Assembly (NCBI GenBank): GCA_019752295.1
Contig: JAIEMK010000091.1
Coordinates: forward strand, 1 to 39,108
Direction of reading: 5' to 3'
Length of the DNA: 39,108 bases
Source of the DNA: Chitinophagaceae bacterium
GTDB lineage: Bacteria > Bacteroidota > Bacteroidia > Chitinophagales > Chitinophagaceae
Part shown: positions 1-8,664 of the stretch, piece by piece
How the letters are laid out: each line of letters starts with the position of its first letter
Position numbering within the stretch: position 1 is the first letter of the stretch
Notes under the pieces: model-generated
Told to the model about the DNA's origin: nothing
The model's input: the letters and a program-made list of their open reading frames with translations, nothing else
Database searches by the model: none
Translations under genes and position numbers: made by a program

Positions 1-431
1 TTATTCTGAAAATCTATGCTGGTAGATCTTGCCTTCAGTCCAATAAATACCTGTCCGTCGAAAAGCAGTTGTTGTAATTGAAAGCCTGCATTGGCGTTAT
101 ATTTTGTACCGAACTGAACGGGTATATAAGTACCTGCAGGTTGACCGAAAATTTCGCCCGGTAAAAGTGAAGTGGGAATTTTTAAATAATCATTTCCACT
201 TAGCGAAGCAGTTACTGTAGGTAGTGCTGCAGCCGTAATATCACGGTTTGTCTGATACTGACCCTGTACATTCAATAAAGCATTCCGGACCTGTACATTA
301 TTTTTGTGTGCATAGTCCACGCATTCTTTTACAGAAAATGCATGCCTGCTGCTGTTTTGCGCATAGATGGTATTACTTGCAATTAATATGCAAACAAGCC
401 AACTTATACCGGTTTTTGTTTTTTGGTTCAT
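1..431 (-). CDS. TolC-family outer membrane efflux protein (N-terminal part, truncated by window edge)
   Basis: The frame is open from an ATG at 431 down to base 1, giving 143 residues, and continues beyond the window. It begins with a signal peptide of about 25 residues ending in TIYAQ. The mature start (AFSVKECVDYAHKNNVQVRNA) is the usual opening of outer membrane factors: a Cys/Asp-Tyr-Ala helix followed by the first coiled-coil helix. TolC-family proteins form the outer membrane channel of RND or ABC tripartite pumps. It starts 4 bp after the stop of the tetR-type gene, so both are probably one transcript, with adaptor and pump genes likely further left. The family call rests on the N-terminus and context only. 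Confidence 0.72.
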   Translation of the reverse strand, partial: MNQKTKTGISWLVCILIASNTIYAQNSSRHAFSVKECVDYAHKNNVQVRNALLNVQGQYQTNRDITAAALPTVTASLSGNDYLKIPTSLLPGEIFGQPAGTYIPVQFGTKYNANAGFQLQQLLFDGQVFIGLKARSTSIDFQN

Positions 432-435
432 AAGA

Positions 436-1050
436 TTATTGTTTTTGTCTTTGTCTCTTGTATTGTTGAATTTTTTTAACTCCTTTAATGGTTACGATAC
501 CATATAAAAAGTTCTCAAGTATTTCCTGACTCACTTTAGTCAGATCGTATTTTGAAATGGGGAATATGTCTGTATTGAAAGTAACGAAGATAGATTCCAA
601 ATGAAATTTTGCGAGTATGTCGATATTGATTTCTTCGCGGTACAATCCTTCATTAATACCAGTTTCTAAGTTTTCTTTGATAATGGAATAAAAGAAATCT
701 TCTTTGTGCTGATGTAATTTCTTAAAACACTTGGGATGGTATTTTTGGATATCATGAACAATCGTTGGATTCAGATGCTTGAGCATTTCCTGCATTGAGT
801 CCATCGACAAAAAGATCTCGTGTATACTATTTTCTTTGTTTTTTTTATGCGATTCACAGTCTTGATGGTTCTTTTTAATCTCAATATCTAAAACACCTTC
901 TACCAAAGCATCTTTATCAGCATAGAATTGGTAAATGGTTTTTTTACTAATCCCCAAGTGATAAGCTATGTCATCCATACTTACGCTTCGAATGCCATAT
1001 CGCATAAATAGCTCATAAGTCTGAGTAATGATTCTTTCTTTTGTTTCCAT
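436..1050 (-). CDS. TetR/AcrR-family transcriptional regulator
   Basis: This 204-residue protein has the TetR architecture. The N-terminal helix-turn-helix covers about residues 5-50, with the signature GIRSVSMDDIAYHLGISKKT followed by IYQFYADKDALV. The C-terminal two thirds are a helical ligand and dimer domain with no recognisable sequence motif. The gene is first in an operon with a TolC-type gene starting 4 bp downstream, so it probably represses an efflux system and itself. A 14-bp inverted repeat lies directly upstream (1069-1112). The start codon sequence itself (ATGGAAAC) repeats the half-site core. The C-terminus is very basic (KKIQQYKRQRQKQ). Which compound it senses cannot be told. 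Confidence 0.9.
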   Translation of the reverse strand: METKERIITQTYELFMRYGIRSVSMDDIAYHLGISKKTIYQFYADKDALVEGVLDIEIKKNHQDCESHKKNKENSIHEIFLSMDSMQEMLKHLNPTIVHDIQKYHPKCFKKLHQHKEDFFYSIIKENLETGINEGLYREEINIDILAKFHLESIFVTFNTDIFPISKYDLTKVSQEILENFLYGIVTIKGVKKIQQYKRQRQKQ

Positions 1051-1068
1051 GGTTGCTAATAATCTTGC

Positions 1069-1112
1069 AAAACTATGGAAACTTTTGACTCAATTATAGT
1101 TTCCATAGTTTT
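1069..1112. promoter_or_regulatory. Inverted-repeat operator of the tetR-tolC operon
   Basis: Two perfectly complementary 14-bp arms, AAAACTATGGAAAC (1069-1082) and GTTTCCATAGTTTT (1099-1112), are separated by 16 bp, so their centres lie 30 bp apart, about three helical turns. The left arm overlaps a minus-strand TAGTTTTG (1075-1068) that matches the Bacteroidota -7 consensus TANNTTTG. The right arm covers the expected upstream promoter region. This arrangement suits autorepression by the adjacent TetR-type regulator. That this regulator binds here is inferred. Confidence 0.7.
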
Positions 1113-1259
1113 TTAATCTAATTTTTTGTTAAACGGCTTAAAATCGGGATGACTTGATGCAAGGAAAACCGACCCTAACTGCTTTGAGGAAATAATTATT
1201 GAGCACGGTAATTTTACGGTGCTGGAGATTCTTTCTTATTTTACAGCCAAATTAATCCA

Positions 1260-1934
1260 ATGCCACACCTGAAAAGGCCCAGTTTTAAAGCCACTCTGGG
1301 AAAATTGTTACAGCTTTTTCTGCAGGGCCTGATTGTTTTAGCTCCCATCGGAATCACGATGTGGGTGGTTTTCGGCTTATTTAACTGGGTCGACAGTTTT
1401 CTTCCTAACCTTATTAATGAGATGGCACCCGACCTGCTGCAGAAAGATGCTGCCGGTAACCTTCGTCGATTACCGGGTCTGGGATTTCTGGTTGTTGTTT
1501 CACTGGTGCTTTTTGTAGGATGGCTCTCATCACTATTTGTAGTAGGCCGATTAGTAGCGGTATTCGACACGGTTCTGGAGCGTACTCCCGGCGTCAAATT
1601 TATTTATTCTTCGGTCAAGGATTTTCTGGAAGCTTTTGCAGGCAACAAAAAGAAATTCGATAAGCCCGTGCTCGTAAATGTAGATGGCCCCGGGGTTTGG
1701 AGAATCGGTTTTGTTACCCAAGAAAATAATATTGAAATCGGGATGGATCAGCATTTTACCGTTTATGTTCCGCATTCTTATGCCATTTCGGGCATTACCT
1801 ATTTGGTTCCAATCGACAAAATCAAGCAGCTCCCTTCACATATTCATCCCGCTGAAGCAATGAAATATGCTGTATCGGGTGGGGTATCTGCTATTCATGA
1901 AACCAAGGCGGCACAAACGATCACTGCTACTTAA
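1260..1934 (+). CDS. DUF502 family membrane protein
   Basis: This 224-residue protein matches the DUF502 family in its opening (GKLLQLFLQGLIVLAPIGITMWVVFGLFNWVD), in a second hydrophobic segment at about residues 73-98 (GFLVVVSLVLFVGWLSSLFV), and in the ERTPGVKFIYSSVKDF motif after it. The two membrane segments are at about 14-40 and 73-98; the remainder is a soluble beta-rich domain. The function of DUF502 proteins is not established. It is transcribed alone or with serC, whose start lies about 107 bp downstream. The ATG at 1260 fits the family N-terminus. Confidence 0.88.
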   Translation: MPHLKRPSFKATLGKLLQLFLQGLIVLAPIGITMWVVFGLFNWVDSFLPNLINEMAPDLLQKDAAGNLRRLPGLGFLVVVSLVLFVGWLSSLFVVGRLVAVFDTVLERTPGVKFIYSSVKDFLEAFAGNKKKFDKPVLVNVDGPGVWRIGFVTQENNIEIGMDQHFTVYVPHSYAISGITYLVPIDKIKQLPSHIHPAEAMKYAVSGGVSAIHETKAAQTITAT

Positions 1935-2041
1935 GATTGCTTCATTTATAGCCCCTCAAGCAAAACAATACGCGCATTTAACAAAGAGAGTACCCTGAAA
2001 TTCCCTTAAAACCTATTACTTTGCGTTTTCAAGCAATCGAG

Positions 2042-3112
2042 ATGAAACTGCACAATTTCAATTCGGGCCCCTCTATTTTACCCCAACAGGTTCTTGAACA
2101 GGCCTCGAAATCTATTTTTGATTTTAATAATACCGGCTTATCTATTCTGGAAATCGGTCATCGCACTTCGCATTTTCAAGAAGTATTACAACAAGCTATT
2201 GGATCAGTTAAAAATTTAATGCAACTGGATGATAGCTATGAAGTTTTATTTCTGCACGGCGGCGCTACCACTCAGTTTATGCAGGTTCCTATGAACTTGC
2301 TGGATGTTGACCAAACCGCAGCATATTGCGATAACGGCATCTGGGGAAGTAAGGCATTGAAAGAAGCTTCTCTCTTCGGAAACGTTGTAGTGGCAGCAAG
2401 TTCAGCGGATAAGAATCATACTTATATTCCAAAAAATCTGGTTTATCCTGCTTCTGCCAATTACCTGCACATCACAACAAACAATACCGTTGAGGGTACA
2501 CAGTGGCATGAATATCCGGATACCGCAATTCCCTTGATTGCGGATATGAGTAGTGATATTTTTAGCAGGCCAACAAACTTTAATAAGTTCTCTTTAATAT
2601 ATGCAGGTGCACAAAAAAACATGGGCGCTGCAGGGGTAAACCTCGTTGTTATCAAAAAAAATATTCTTGGAAAAATACAACGTCGCATTCCAACCATCAT
2701 GAGCTATCAAAAACATATTGAAGCCGGCTCATTGATGAATACGCCACCTGTATTTGCCGTATATGTAAGTATGCTTACCCTAAAATGGATTGAAGAAGAA
2801 GGAGGATTGACCGAGATGGGCAGAAGAAGTAAAGAGAGATCAAACTTGTTGTATAATACATTAGACAGTTTACCAATCTTTAAAACAACGGTTGCAAAAG
2901 AAGATCGCAGCGAAATGAATGCCGTATTCTTTATTGAAAACGAATCGCTTCAGAATCAATTTTTGGAAGAATGTAAAAAAGCAGGTTTTATAGGTGTTAA
3001 AGGTTATAGAACTGTTGGTGGCGTTAGGGTTAGTATGTACAACGCGCTTCCTTTGAGTAGCGTAGAAGCAATGACCGATCTTTTAAAGTGGTTCGCTAAT
3101 CAGCACGGGTAA
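2042..3112 (+). CDS. serC: Phosphoserine aminotransferase
   Basis: SerC converts 3-phosphohydroxypyruvate and glutamate to phosphoserine in serine synthesis, and acts in the PLP pathway in some bacteria. The N-terminus HNFNSGPSILP, the segment LEIGHRTSHF, LHGGATTQF and the PLP-lysine motif IYAGAQKNMG (Lys192) identify it. The length of 356 residues is normal. The reading frame extends upstream to a TTG at 2021, but family proteins begin just before NFNSGP, and that TTG lies in a near-consensus -7 element (TTACTTTG, 2016-2023), so the ATG at 2042 is chosen. A DUF1015 gene follows after 28 bp, a common pairing in Bacteroidota. serA, often between them, is absent here. Confidence 0.96.
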   Translation: MKLHNFNSGPSILPQQVLEQASKSIFDFNNTGLSILEIGHRTSHFQEVLQQAIGSVKNLMQLDDSYEVLFLHGGATTQFMQVPMNLLDVDQTAAYCDNGIWGSKALKEASLFGNVVVAASSADKNHTYIPKNLVYPASANYLHITTNNTVEGTQWHEYPDTAIPLIADMSSDIFSRPTNFNKFSLIYAGAQKNMGAAGVNLVVIKKNILGKIQRRIPTIMSYQKHIEAGSLMNTPPVFAVYVSMLTLKWIEEEGGLTEMGRRSKERSNLLYNTLDSLPIFKTTVAKEDRSEMNAVFFIENESLQNQFLEECKKAGFIGVKGYRTVGGVRVSMYNALPLSSVEAMTDLLKWFANQHG

Positions 3113-3140
3113 TAGATTTATTAAAGATTAAGTAAAGTAA

Positions 3141-4376
3141 ATGGCAAATATTAAACCTTTCAAAGCATTAAGACCTCAGGCACAACTTGCAAAGTTGGTA
3201 GCCAGCCGGCCTTATGATGTATTAAGTAGTGCAGAAGCGAAAATTGAAGCACAGGGTAACCCTGCTTCCTTCTTACACATTACAAAAAGTGAGATCGATC
3301 TTCCGGATACTGTTGACGTTCATGCACAGGAAGTTTATCAGCAGGCAAAAGAAAATTTGGTTGCTTCTATTCAACGCGAAACCCTTTTTCAGGAATCCAA
3401 AGAATGTTATTATATCTACCAACTGATCATGAACGGCAGAAGCCAAACAGGATTGGTTTGTGTGAGCAGTGTGGATGACTATGAGAACGATATCATCAAA
3501 AAGCACGAATTTACAAGACCAGAGAAAGAACTCGATCGCATCAATCATATTAAAACATCCGGAGCACAAACAGGAAACGTTTTTCTTGCTTATCGCAATA
3601 ATGATGAAATAGATGCAATCATCGAGAAATGGAAAACCACCAAATCTCCTGGTTACGATTTTACTGCCGATGATGATATTCAACATACCATCTGGATTAT
3701 CAGCGATGGCGATACCATTGATAAAATCAGCTCGGTTTTTGCAAAACAAATTCCATTTACTTATATCGCCGATGGCCACCATCGCGCTGCTTCTGCATCC
3801 AAAGTTCGTCAGGCATTGGGCGCAAATTCTACCGAAGAAGCAAACTATTTTTTAACTACTCTTTTCCCTGCAAATCAATTATACATCATGGACTATAACC
3901 GTGTTGTAAAAGATTTGAACGGATTTGATAATGCCGGATTTTTAAAAGCACTCGAAACTAAATTCACCGTTACCAATAACGGAAATAGTGCATTCCGACC
4001 CGCTAACCTGCACGAAATCGGATTGTATATCGATCATAACTGGTACAAACTGGTAGCCAAACCCGGAACTTATACGGAAGATCCAATTGGTATTTTGGAT
4101 GTAACTATTCTACAAAACAATGTACTTTCCGAATTGCTCCATATTAACGACCCCCGCACCGACACCAGAATAGATTTTGTTGGTGGTATCAGAGGCTTGG
4201 CCGAACTGGAAAAGCGTGTTGACAGTGGCGAAATGGCCGCTGCTTTCAGCATCTATCCGGTGAGTATGGATCAGTTATTTGATATTGCGGATAGCGGAAA
4301 AGTAATGCCTCCTAAGAGCACTTGGTTTGAACCCAAGTTGAGAGACGGCCTCCTAACACACTTGATATACGACTAG
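3141..4376 (+). CDS. DUF1015 domain-containing protein
   Basis: This 411-residue protein begins MANIKPFKALRPQ and continues with LVASRPYDVLSS, the standard DUF1015 opening (proline-rich N-terminus, then a conserved PYD). The central YIADGHHRAASA at about residues 207-218 is the family's most conserved motif, and the C-terminal MPPKSTWFEPKLRDGLLTH is also typical. No signal peptide or membrane segment is present, so it is cytoplasmic. The biochemical role is unproven; the frequent linkage to serC and serA suggests a link to serine metabolism, which is inference from context. It lies 28 bp downstream of serC and is probably co-transcribed with it. Confidence 0.9.
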   Translation: MANIKPFKALRPQAQLAKLVASRPYDVLSSAEAKIEAQGNPASFLHITKSEIDLPDTVDVHAQEVYQQAKENLVASIQRETLFQESKECYYIYQLIMNGRSQTGLVCVSSVDDYENDIIKKHEFTRPEKELDRINHIKTSGAQTGNVFLAYRNNDEIDAIIEKWKTTKSPGYDFTADDDIQHTIWIISDGDTIDKISSVFAKQIPFTYIADGHHRAASASKVRQALGANSTEEANYFLTTLFPANQLYIMDYNRVVKDLNGFDNAGFLKALETKFTVTNNGNSAFRPANLHEIGLYIDHNWYKLVAKPGTYTEDPIGILDVTILQNNVLSELLHINDPRTDTRIDFVGGIRGLAELEKRVDSGEMAAAFSIYPVSMDQLFDIADSGKVMPPKSTWFEPKLRDGLLTHLIYD

Positions 4377-4521
4377 TTAATTTAAAATTATTTAGGCTCG
4401 AACTCTTAACCACTTTTTTATTTGTTGTCTTTTACCTAATTTGAATTTCGATTGGCTTGTATCAGTAATTCAAAGAAGATTTGTATTGGTATAATGCTGG
4501 TTTATTTCCAGACTTACCATA

Positions 4522-6318
4522 ATGCTTGCAAATATGAACAGTAAAAGACTTTTCGATTGTGTTGATCACCAACTGCATTCTTTTCCCAAAGAAGATATGC
4601 TATGCGCAAAAGAAAACGGTAAATGGGTAAAATATAGCACCAAGACGGTAGCTGAAATTGCCAATCAATTTAGTGCAGGCCTATTAGAATTAGGTTTAAG
4701 TGGAAATGATTTTACTCCTGAGTCGAGCGATAAAATTGCCATCATCAGTAATAATCGACCTGAATGGATTTTTACAGACTTGGCAGCTCAACAGATCGGC
4801 GTGATCATCGTTCCGATTTATCCTACCACCAATCCACTCGAACTGGAGTTTATATTAAACGATGCTGCTGTTAAATATATTTTCGTTGGCAATAGCGAGC
4901 TTTATGCAAAAGCAAAAGATGTTTGCACAAAAGTGGCTTCCGTTAAAAACATTTATTGCTTCGATCGTTTGGATGGCGCTGACCACTGGAGCGAAGTAAC
5001 CAAATTGGCAAACGAAAATTCGATTCAAAAAGTAAAAGACCTAAAGCAACAAATTCCTACTAATCATTTAGCAACCATCATTTATACTTCCGGAACTACC
5101 GGTACCCCAAAGGGGGTGATGTTAAGTCATAAAAATATTTACACGAACGTTTACTTCTCGAAAGAAAGTTTTCCATTTAATGATGCCCCCGAATCGAAAG
5201 TGTTAAGCTTTCTACCACTGAATCATATTTTCGAAAAAATGGTCACTTATATTTATCTGTTTAGTGGCATTAGTATTTATTACGCAGAAAGTTTAGACAC
5301 TATTGGAGAGAATTTAAAAGAAGTGCAACCCGATGGATTTACAACGGTACCACGCCTTCTGGAAAAAGTATATGAACGCATCATGATGAAGGGTGCCGAA
5401 CTTACCGGTATTAAACGCAGTTTATTTTATTGGGCCGTAGCATTGGCCGAAAAATATGATAATAATATATCTGGAAGTGTATGGTATAATTTACAGTTAG
5501 CCCTTGCCAACAAACTCATCTTTACCAAATGGCGTGCGGCATTAGGAGGAAGGGTATCTTTTATTGTAACGGGTGGCGCCGCTTGTCAGGTAAAATTATT
5601 GCGCATTTTTAATGCCGCAAAAGTTCCGGTTTATGAAGGATACGGGCCTACAGAAAATAGTCCGGTAATAAGTGTTAACCGCCAGGAAAAAGGGGGTACT
5701 AAATTTGGAACCGTGGGACCTCCCATCAATGGCATTCAGGTAAAACTGGCTGAAGATGGTGAGATTCTTGTTTCGGGCGACTGTGTGATGGTAGGATATT
5801 ACAAAAGACCTGACCTCACTGCCGAAACAGTTAAAGACGGTTGGTTGTATACCGGAGATATTGGTGTTTTTGAAGATGGAAAATATTTAAAGATCACCGA
5901 TCGCAAAAAAGAGCTCTTTAAAACAAGCGGTGGAAAATATGTGGCGCCACAACCTATCGAAAATAAATTGAGCGAAAGTCCTTTTATAGAACAGGTAATG
6001 GTAGTGGGTTCCGAAAGAAAATTCGTAGGGGCATTGATCGTTCCTTCTCTTCCTACTTTAAAAGAATGGATGCGCGAAAAAAATATTCCATTTACAACAA
6101 TTGAAGATGCTTTACACAATCCCAAAGTGTTGGAATTATACCGCGAGTTGGTTGAAAGCTTCAACGAGTTTTTTAATCATGTTGAGCAAATCAAAAAGTT
6201 TGAATTATTAACCCGTGAGTGGAGTATTGATACCGGCGAAATGACTCCCAAAATGAGCCTGAAAAGAAAAGTAATCATGGAAAAATTCAAAGACGCTATT
6301 GAGAGGATTTATGCATAA
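4522..6318 (+). CDS. Long-chain acyl-CoA synthetase (AMP-binding)
   Basis: This is a 598-residue ANL-superfamily adenylating enzyme, most like the long-chain fatty-acid CoA ligases that activate fatty acids with ATP and CoA. The ATP-binding motif YTSGTTGTPKGVMLSH starts near residue 187. LSFLPLNHIFEKM follows, then YEGYGPTENSPVIS near 373. DGWLYTGDIG and the hinge ITDRKKELFKTSGGKYVAPQPIEN mark the mobile C-terminal domain. The KTSGGKYVAPQ form is characteristic of the FAA1/FadD15-like branch. An ATG at 4534 is an alternative start. The 145 bp upstream hold no clear promoter. A hairpin at 6333-6368 separates it from the convergent amidohydrolase. Substrate chain length cannot be inferred. Confidence 0.92.
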   Translation: MLANMNSKRLFDCVDHQLHSFPKEDMLCAKENGKWVKYSTKTVAEIANQFSAGLLELGLSGNDFTPESSDKIAIISNNRPEWIFTDLAAQQIGVIIVPIYPTTNPLELEFILNDAAVKYIFVGNSELYAKAKDVCTKVASVKNIYCFDRLDGADHWSEVTKLANENSIQKVKDLKQQIPTNHLATIIYTSGTTGTPKGVMLSHKNIYTNVYFSKESFPFNDAPESKVLSFLPLNHIFEKMVTYIYLFSGISIYYAESLDTIGENLKEVQPDGFTTVPRLLEKVYERIMMKGAELTGIKRSLFYWAVALAEKYDNNISGSVWYNLQLALANKLIFTKWRAALGGRVSFIVTGGAACQVKLLRIFNAAKVPVYEGYGPTENSPVISVNRQEKGGTKFGTVGPPINGIQVKLAEDGEILVSGDCVMVGYYKRPDLTAETVKDGWLYTGDIGVFEDGKYLKITDRKKELFKTSGGKYVAPQPIENKLSESPFIEQVMVVGSERKFVGALIVPSLPTLKEWMREKNIPFTTIEDALHNPKVLELYRELVESFNEFFNHVEQIKKFELLTREWSIDTGEMTPKMSLKRKVIMEKFKDAIERIYA

Positions 6319-6332
6319 AATAATTGATCGTT

Positions 6333-6368
6333 TTTTAATGCCGTTCCCTAAACAGAACGGCATTAAAA
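6333..6368. terminator. Hairpin terminator between convergent genes
   Basis: A perfect 14-bp stem, TTTTAATGCCGTTC (6333-6346) with GAACGGCATTAAAA (6355-6368), encloses an 8-nt loop. It lies between the ends of the acyl-CoA ligase gene (6318, plus) and the amidohydrolase gene (6384, minus) and could serve both. There is no long T run outside the stem on either strand; the A/T ends are part of the stem, so efficiency is uncertain. Confidence 0.65.
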
Positions 6369-6383
6369 TTTATGAGGGTCGAT

Positions 6384-7961
6384 TTAAAAACCAGGTTGTT
6401 TTAATTGCCAGCCTGTTTTCTTTTTCTCTGCATCCACAATTGCTTTTACATCGGCCAATAATTTTTTAGCATCGTATACAATGCCATCTTTAATAGTAAA
6501 CTGTACACCGCCCGTTCTCACCACTTTATTATCTGCTGTTAATTCAATCGCTCCGGTTCCATACAATACCTGCAGATTTTTTAAAGGATTAGCATTTACG
6601 ATTGCAATGTCGGCGAGCTTACCTACTTCTACCGAACCAATTTCTTTGTCAGCCCCCAATGCTTGTGCACCATACAAGGTTGCAGAACGAATTACTTCAA
6701 GCGGATGAAATCCTGCTTCACGCAACAATTCCAGTTCCCTGATATAACCAAAGCCGTATGTTTGATAGATATATCCGTTATCAGATCCGGTGGTAACACG
6801 ACCTCCGCGATTTTTATATTCGTTGATGAATGTCATCCACAAACGATAATTATTTTTCCATTCCACTTCCTGTTCTGTTCCCCAGTTTACCCAATAAGAG
6901 CCATGCGATTGGCGGCTGGGCTCGTAAAATTTCCAGAGCGATGGTAGTGTATAAGTCTCATGCCATTCGGCCCTGCGTGCTCTCTGCAGGTCCCTGTTGG
7001 CATCATAGATATTGAAAGTGGGGTCGATGGTAAAATCGAGCGACAGTAGCTCATTCATCACTTTATTCCAATGTTCTGTATAGGGCGCTGCTGCCTGCTT
7101 CCACAATTTTCCTGCTTCTTCAAAACGATTCTGCTCGTTATTATAATTATAATCCAATGGAAACTGCTGAACCGTTTTATCGTTAAACAAAGCCTCCGGT
7201 AATCCATACCAATGTTCCATGCTAGTCATACCGGCTCTTGCAGAGTTCAATACATTCCATCTTGCAACATCTGTTTGTGCATGATGGCAACAAGACCTCA
7301 ATCCGAGTTTTTTATTTTCTCTGATTGCTGCATCCATTACTTCGGGAGATGCATTAAAAAACTTGATGCCGTCGGCACCATTTTTAGCATTTTGTTGAAC
7401 CCATGCACGCGCCTGATCGGCATTGGTAATTGGTGCTGCACTTCCCATACCAAAAGCAGTGTATGCAAAAATGCGTGGTGCCGTAATTTGATTTGCCGCA
7501 CTTTTTTTCTTTTGATCAAGCACCCAATCCAAACCATTACCAGAAGATGGGTCGCGAATGGTAGTAATGCCGTGCGCCATCCATAATTTGTACACATACT
7601 CTGCGGGAGTACCCTGTTCTGTTCCCCCAATATGTCCGTGCATATCTATCAGGCCGGGCATGGCATACATGCCTTCACAATTCAATTCCTTGCCGCCTTC
7701 TTTTAGAGTAGGTCTGCGTTTAGGATCGATCTTGTTTCCCGGAGCGCCGAGTGAAACGATCTGCATAATTTTATTTTTTTCGATCACAATATCCACGGGG
7801 CCATAAGCTGGAGCGCCTGTGCCATTAATGAGTATCACGCCCCGGATAATCAATTGGGTATATGGCCCGTCGCCTTCTTTACGATCGGGCGCTTTGGGGA
7901 TTTGGGCTAATACTATTGCAGCAAAAGTTAAGGCAACAAAAAAACAAAGAATTTTATGCAT
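6384..7961 (-). CDS. Exported amidohydrolase family protein
   Basis: This 525-residue protein starts with a signal peptide (MHKILCFFVALTFAAIVLAQ), so it is probably periplasmic. The N-terminal beta-sandwich leads into MPGLIDMHGHIGG with the metal ligands His108 and His110, the hallmark of the metal-dependent amidohydrolase superfamily. Later parts include a histidine segment (SCCHHAQTD), TSMEHW, and RVTTGSDNGY with the likely catalytic aspartate. The closing LGADKEIGSVEVGKLADIAIVNANPL is the usual return to the composite domain of imidazolonepropionase- and prolidase-like members. The substrate is not identifiable; peptides or cyclic amides are possible. It is convergent with the acyl-CoA ligase gene and shows no clear operon partner. 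Confidence 0.88.
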   Translation of the reverse strand: MHKILCFFVALTFAAIVLAQIPKAPDRKEGDGPYTQLIIRGVILINGTGAPAYGPVDIVIEKNKIMQIVSLGAPGNKIDPKRRPTLKEGGKELNCEGMYAMPGLIDMHGHIGGTEQGTPAEYVYKLWMAHGITTIRDPSSGNGLDWVLDQKKKSAANQITAPRIFAYTAFGMGSAAPITNADQARAWVQQNAKNGADGIKFFNASPEVMDAAIRENKKLGLRSCCHHAQTDVARWNVLNSARAGMTSMEHWYGLPEALFNDKTVQQFPLDYNYNNEQNRFEEAGKLWKQAAAPYTEHWNKVMNELLSLDFTIDPTFNIYDANRDLQRARRAEWHETYTLPSLWKFYEPSRQSHGSYWVNWGTEQEVEWKNNYRLWMTFINEYKNRGGRVTTGSDNGYIYQTYGFGYIRELELLREAGFHPLEVIRSATLYGAQALGADKEIGSVEVGKLADIAIVNANPLKNLQVLYGTGAIELTADNKVVRTGGVQFTIKDGIVYDAKKLLADVKAIVDAEKKKTGWQLKQPGF

Positions 7962-8143
7962 AACATTGGACTCACTGTGTAGCAGAGTTGATTTGGATCA
8001 GCCCTCAGTAAGGATGTTAAATTTATAAATAATTCTTATCAAATAACAGCAATCAAATTAAATAGCAAACATCTGTGAGTTGGCTTTATAAATTTCTACT
8101 ACTTAGTGCCTAGATTTCTTTACTTATGTTTACTCTTAAAGTA

Positions 8144-8512
8144 TTATGCTGCTTTTTGTGTTTTAATATAAAAAAGATAAGAAACTGCAAGCAAAGCTAG
8201 AAACACGAGTGGAGCAACCGCTACCGATACGGGATCTCCGCTTGCCTCGTGTGCAACAAATGCAGAAATGAATGTAATGGCAAAACCCGCGTAGGCAAAG
8301 GTTTTGATTTGATTTTTCAAAACCGGAATGATCAAAACGAGTGCACCCACTATTTTGGCCGCAGCCAGTTCAACCCTGAAATAAGATGGAAATCCCAAAT
8401 GCACAAAAGCAGTTTTCATTGCTTCATTGGTGAGGTAACTAAAAGCACTGAAAAGCATCATGAGTGTAATAATACCCGTGGCAACCCAGTAAATGATTTT
8501 ATTTTTTTTCAT
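8144..8512 (-). CDS. DoxX-like membrane protein
   Basis: The 122-residue protein is mostly hydrophobic, with four predicted membrane helices: about 6-25, 45-63, 72-88 and 95-113. The LGFPSYFRVELAAAKIVGALVLIIP segment is characteristic of DoxX-like family proteins. The frame extends upstream to a TTG-type start, but MKKNKIIYW at 8512 is the natural N-terminus. Some DoxX relatives (CatD and MhqP of Bacillus) are linked to quinone or electrophile detoxification under HxlR- or MarR-type regulators. The divergent HxlR-type gene 152 bp away fits such a module, but this function is inferred. Confidence 0.82.
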   Translation of the reverse strand: MKKNKIIYWVATGIITLMMLFSAFSYLTNEAMKTAFVHLGFPSYFRVELAAAKIVGALVLIIPVLKNQIKTFAYAGFAITFISAFVAHEASGDPVSVAVAPLVFLALLAVSYLFYIKTQKAA

Positions 8513-8596
8513 AGATAATTTGTTTGATGATTGGCATAGTGCCATTACAATTTGTTGATTAATTCCATATTTTTTATTTATACAAAAATACTTACA

Positions 8597-8650
8597 TTTG
8601 CTATAGATTAGTAACCACTATACTTTTGTATATCGATATACAAAAGTATA
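8597..8650 (+). promoter_or_regulatory. hxlR promoter overlapping a 32-bp perfect palindrome (operator)
   Basis: A Bacteroidota promoter, TTTG (8597-8600), 20 bp, then TACTTTTG (8621-8628), matches the TTTG-N19-21-TANNTTTG consensus exactly and points at the HxlR-type gene. The -7 box is inside a perfect palindrome at 8619-8650, with arms TATACTTTTGTATATC and GATATACAAAAGTATA. A dimeric repressor on the palindrome would block the promoter, the expected design for autoregulation. On the minus strand, TATTTTTG (8590-8583) could be the doxX -7 box, but no matching -33 element is seen. Confidence 0.75.
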
Positions 8651-8664
8651 CTACCTACAAACAC

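Noticed and set aside
248..433. Plus-strand 61-codon ORF
   Set aside because: It lies antisense to the TolC signal peptide and N-terminus, which are clearly coding on the minus strand.
3273..3782. Minus-strand 169-codon ORF
   Set aside because: It is the antisense shadow of the DUF1015 gene, Cys- and Ile-rich with no domain, and the sense frame has family motifs throughout.
4490..4495. TATAAT as an acyl-CoA ligase promoter
   Set aside because: It resembles the sigma70 -10 box of other phyla but has no -35 element, and the Bacteroidota consensus is different.
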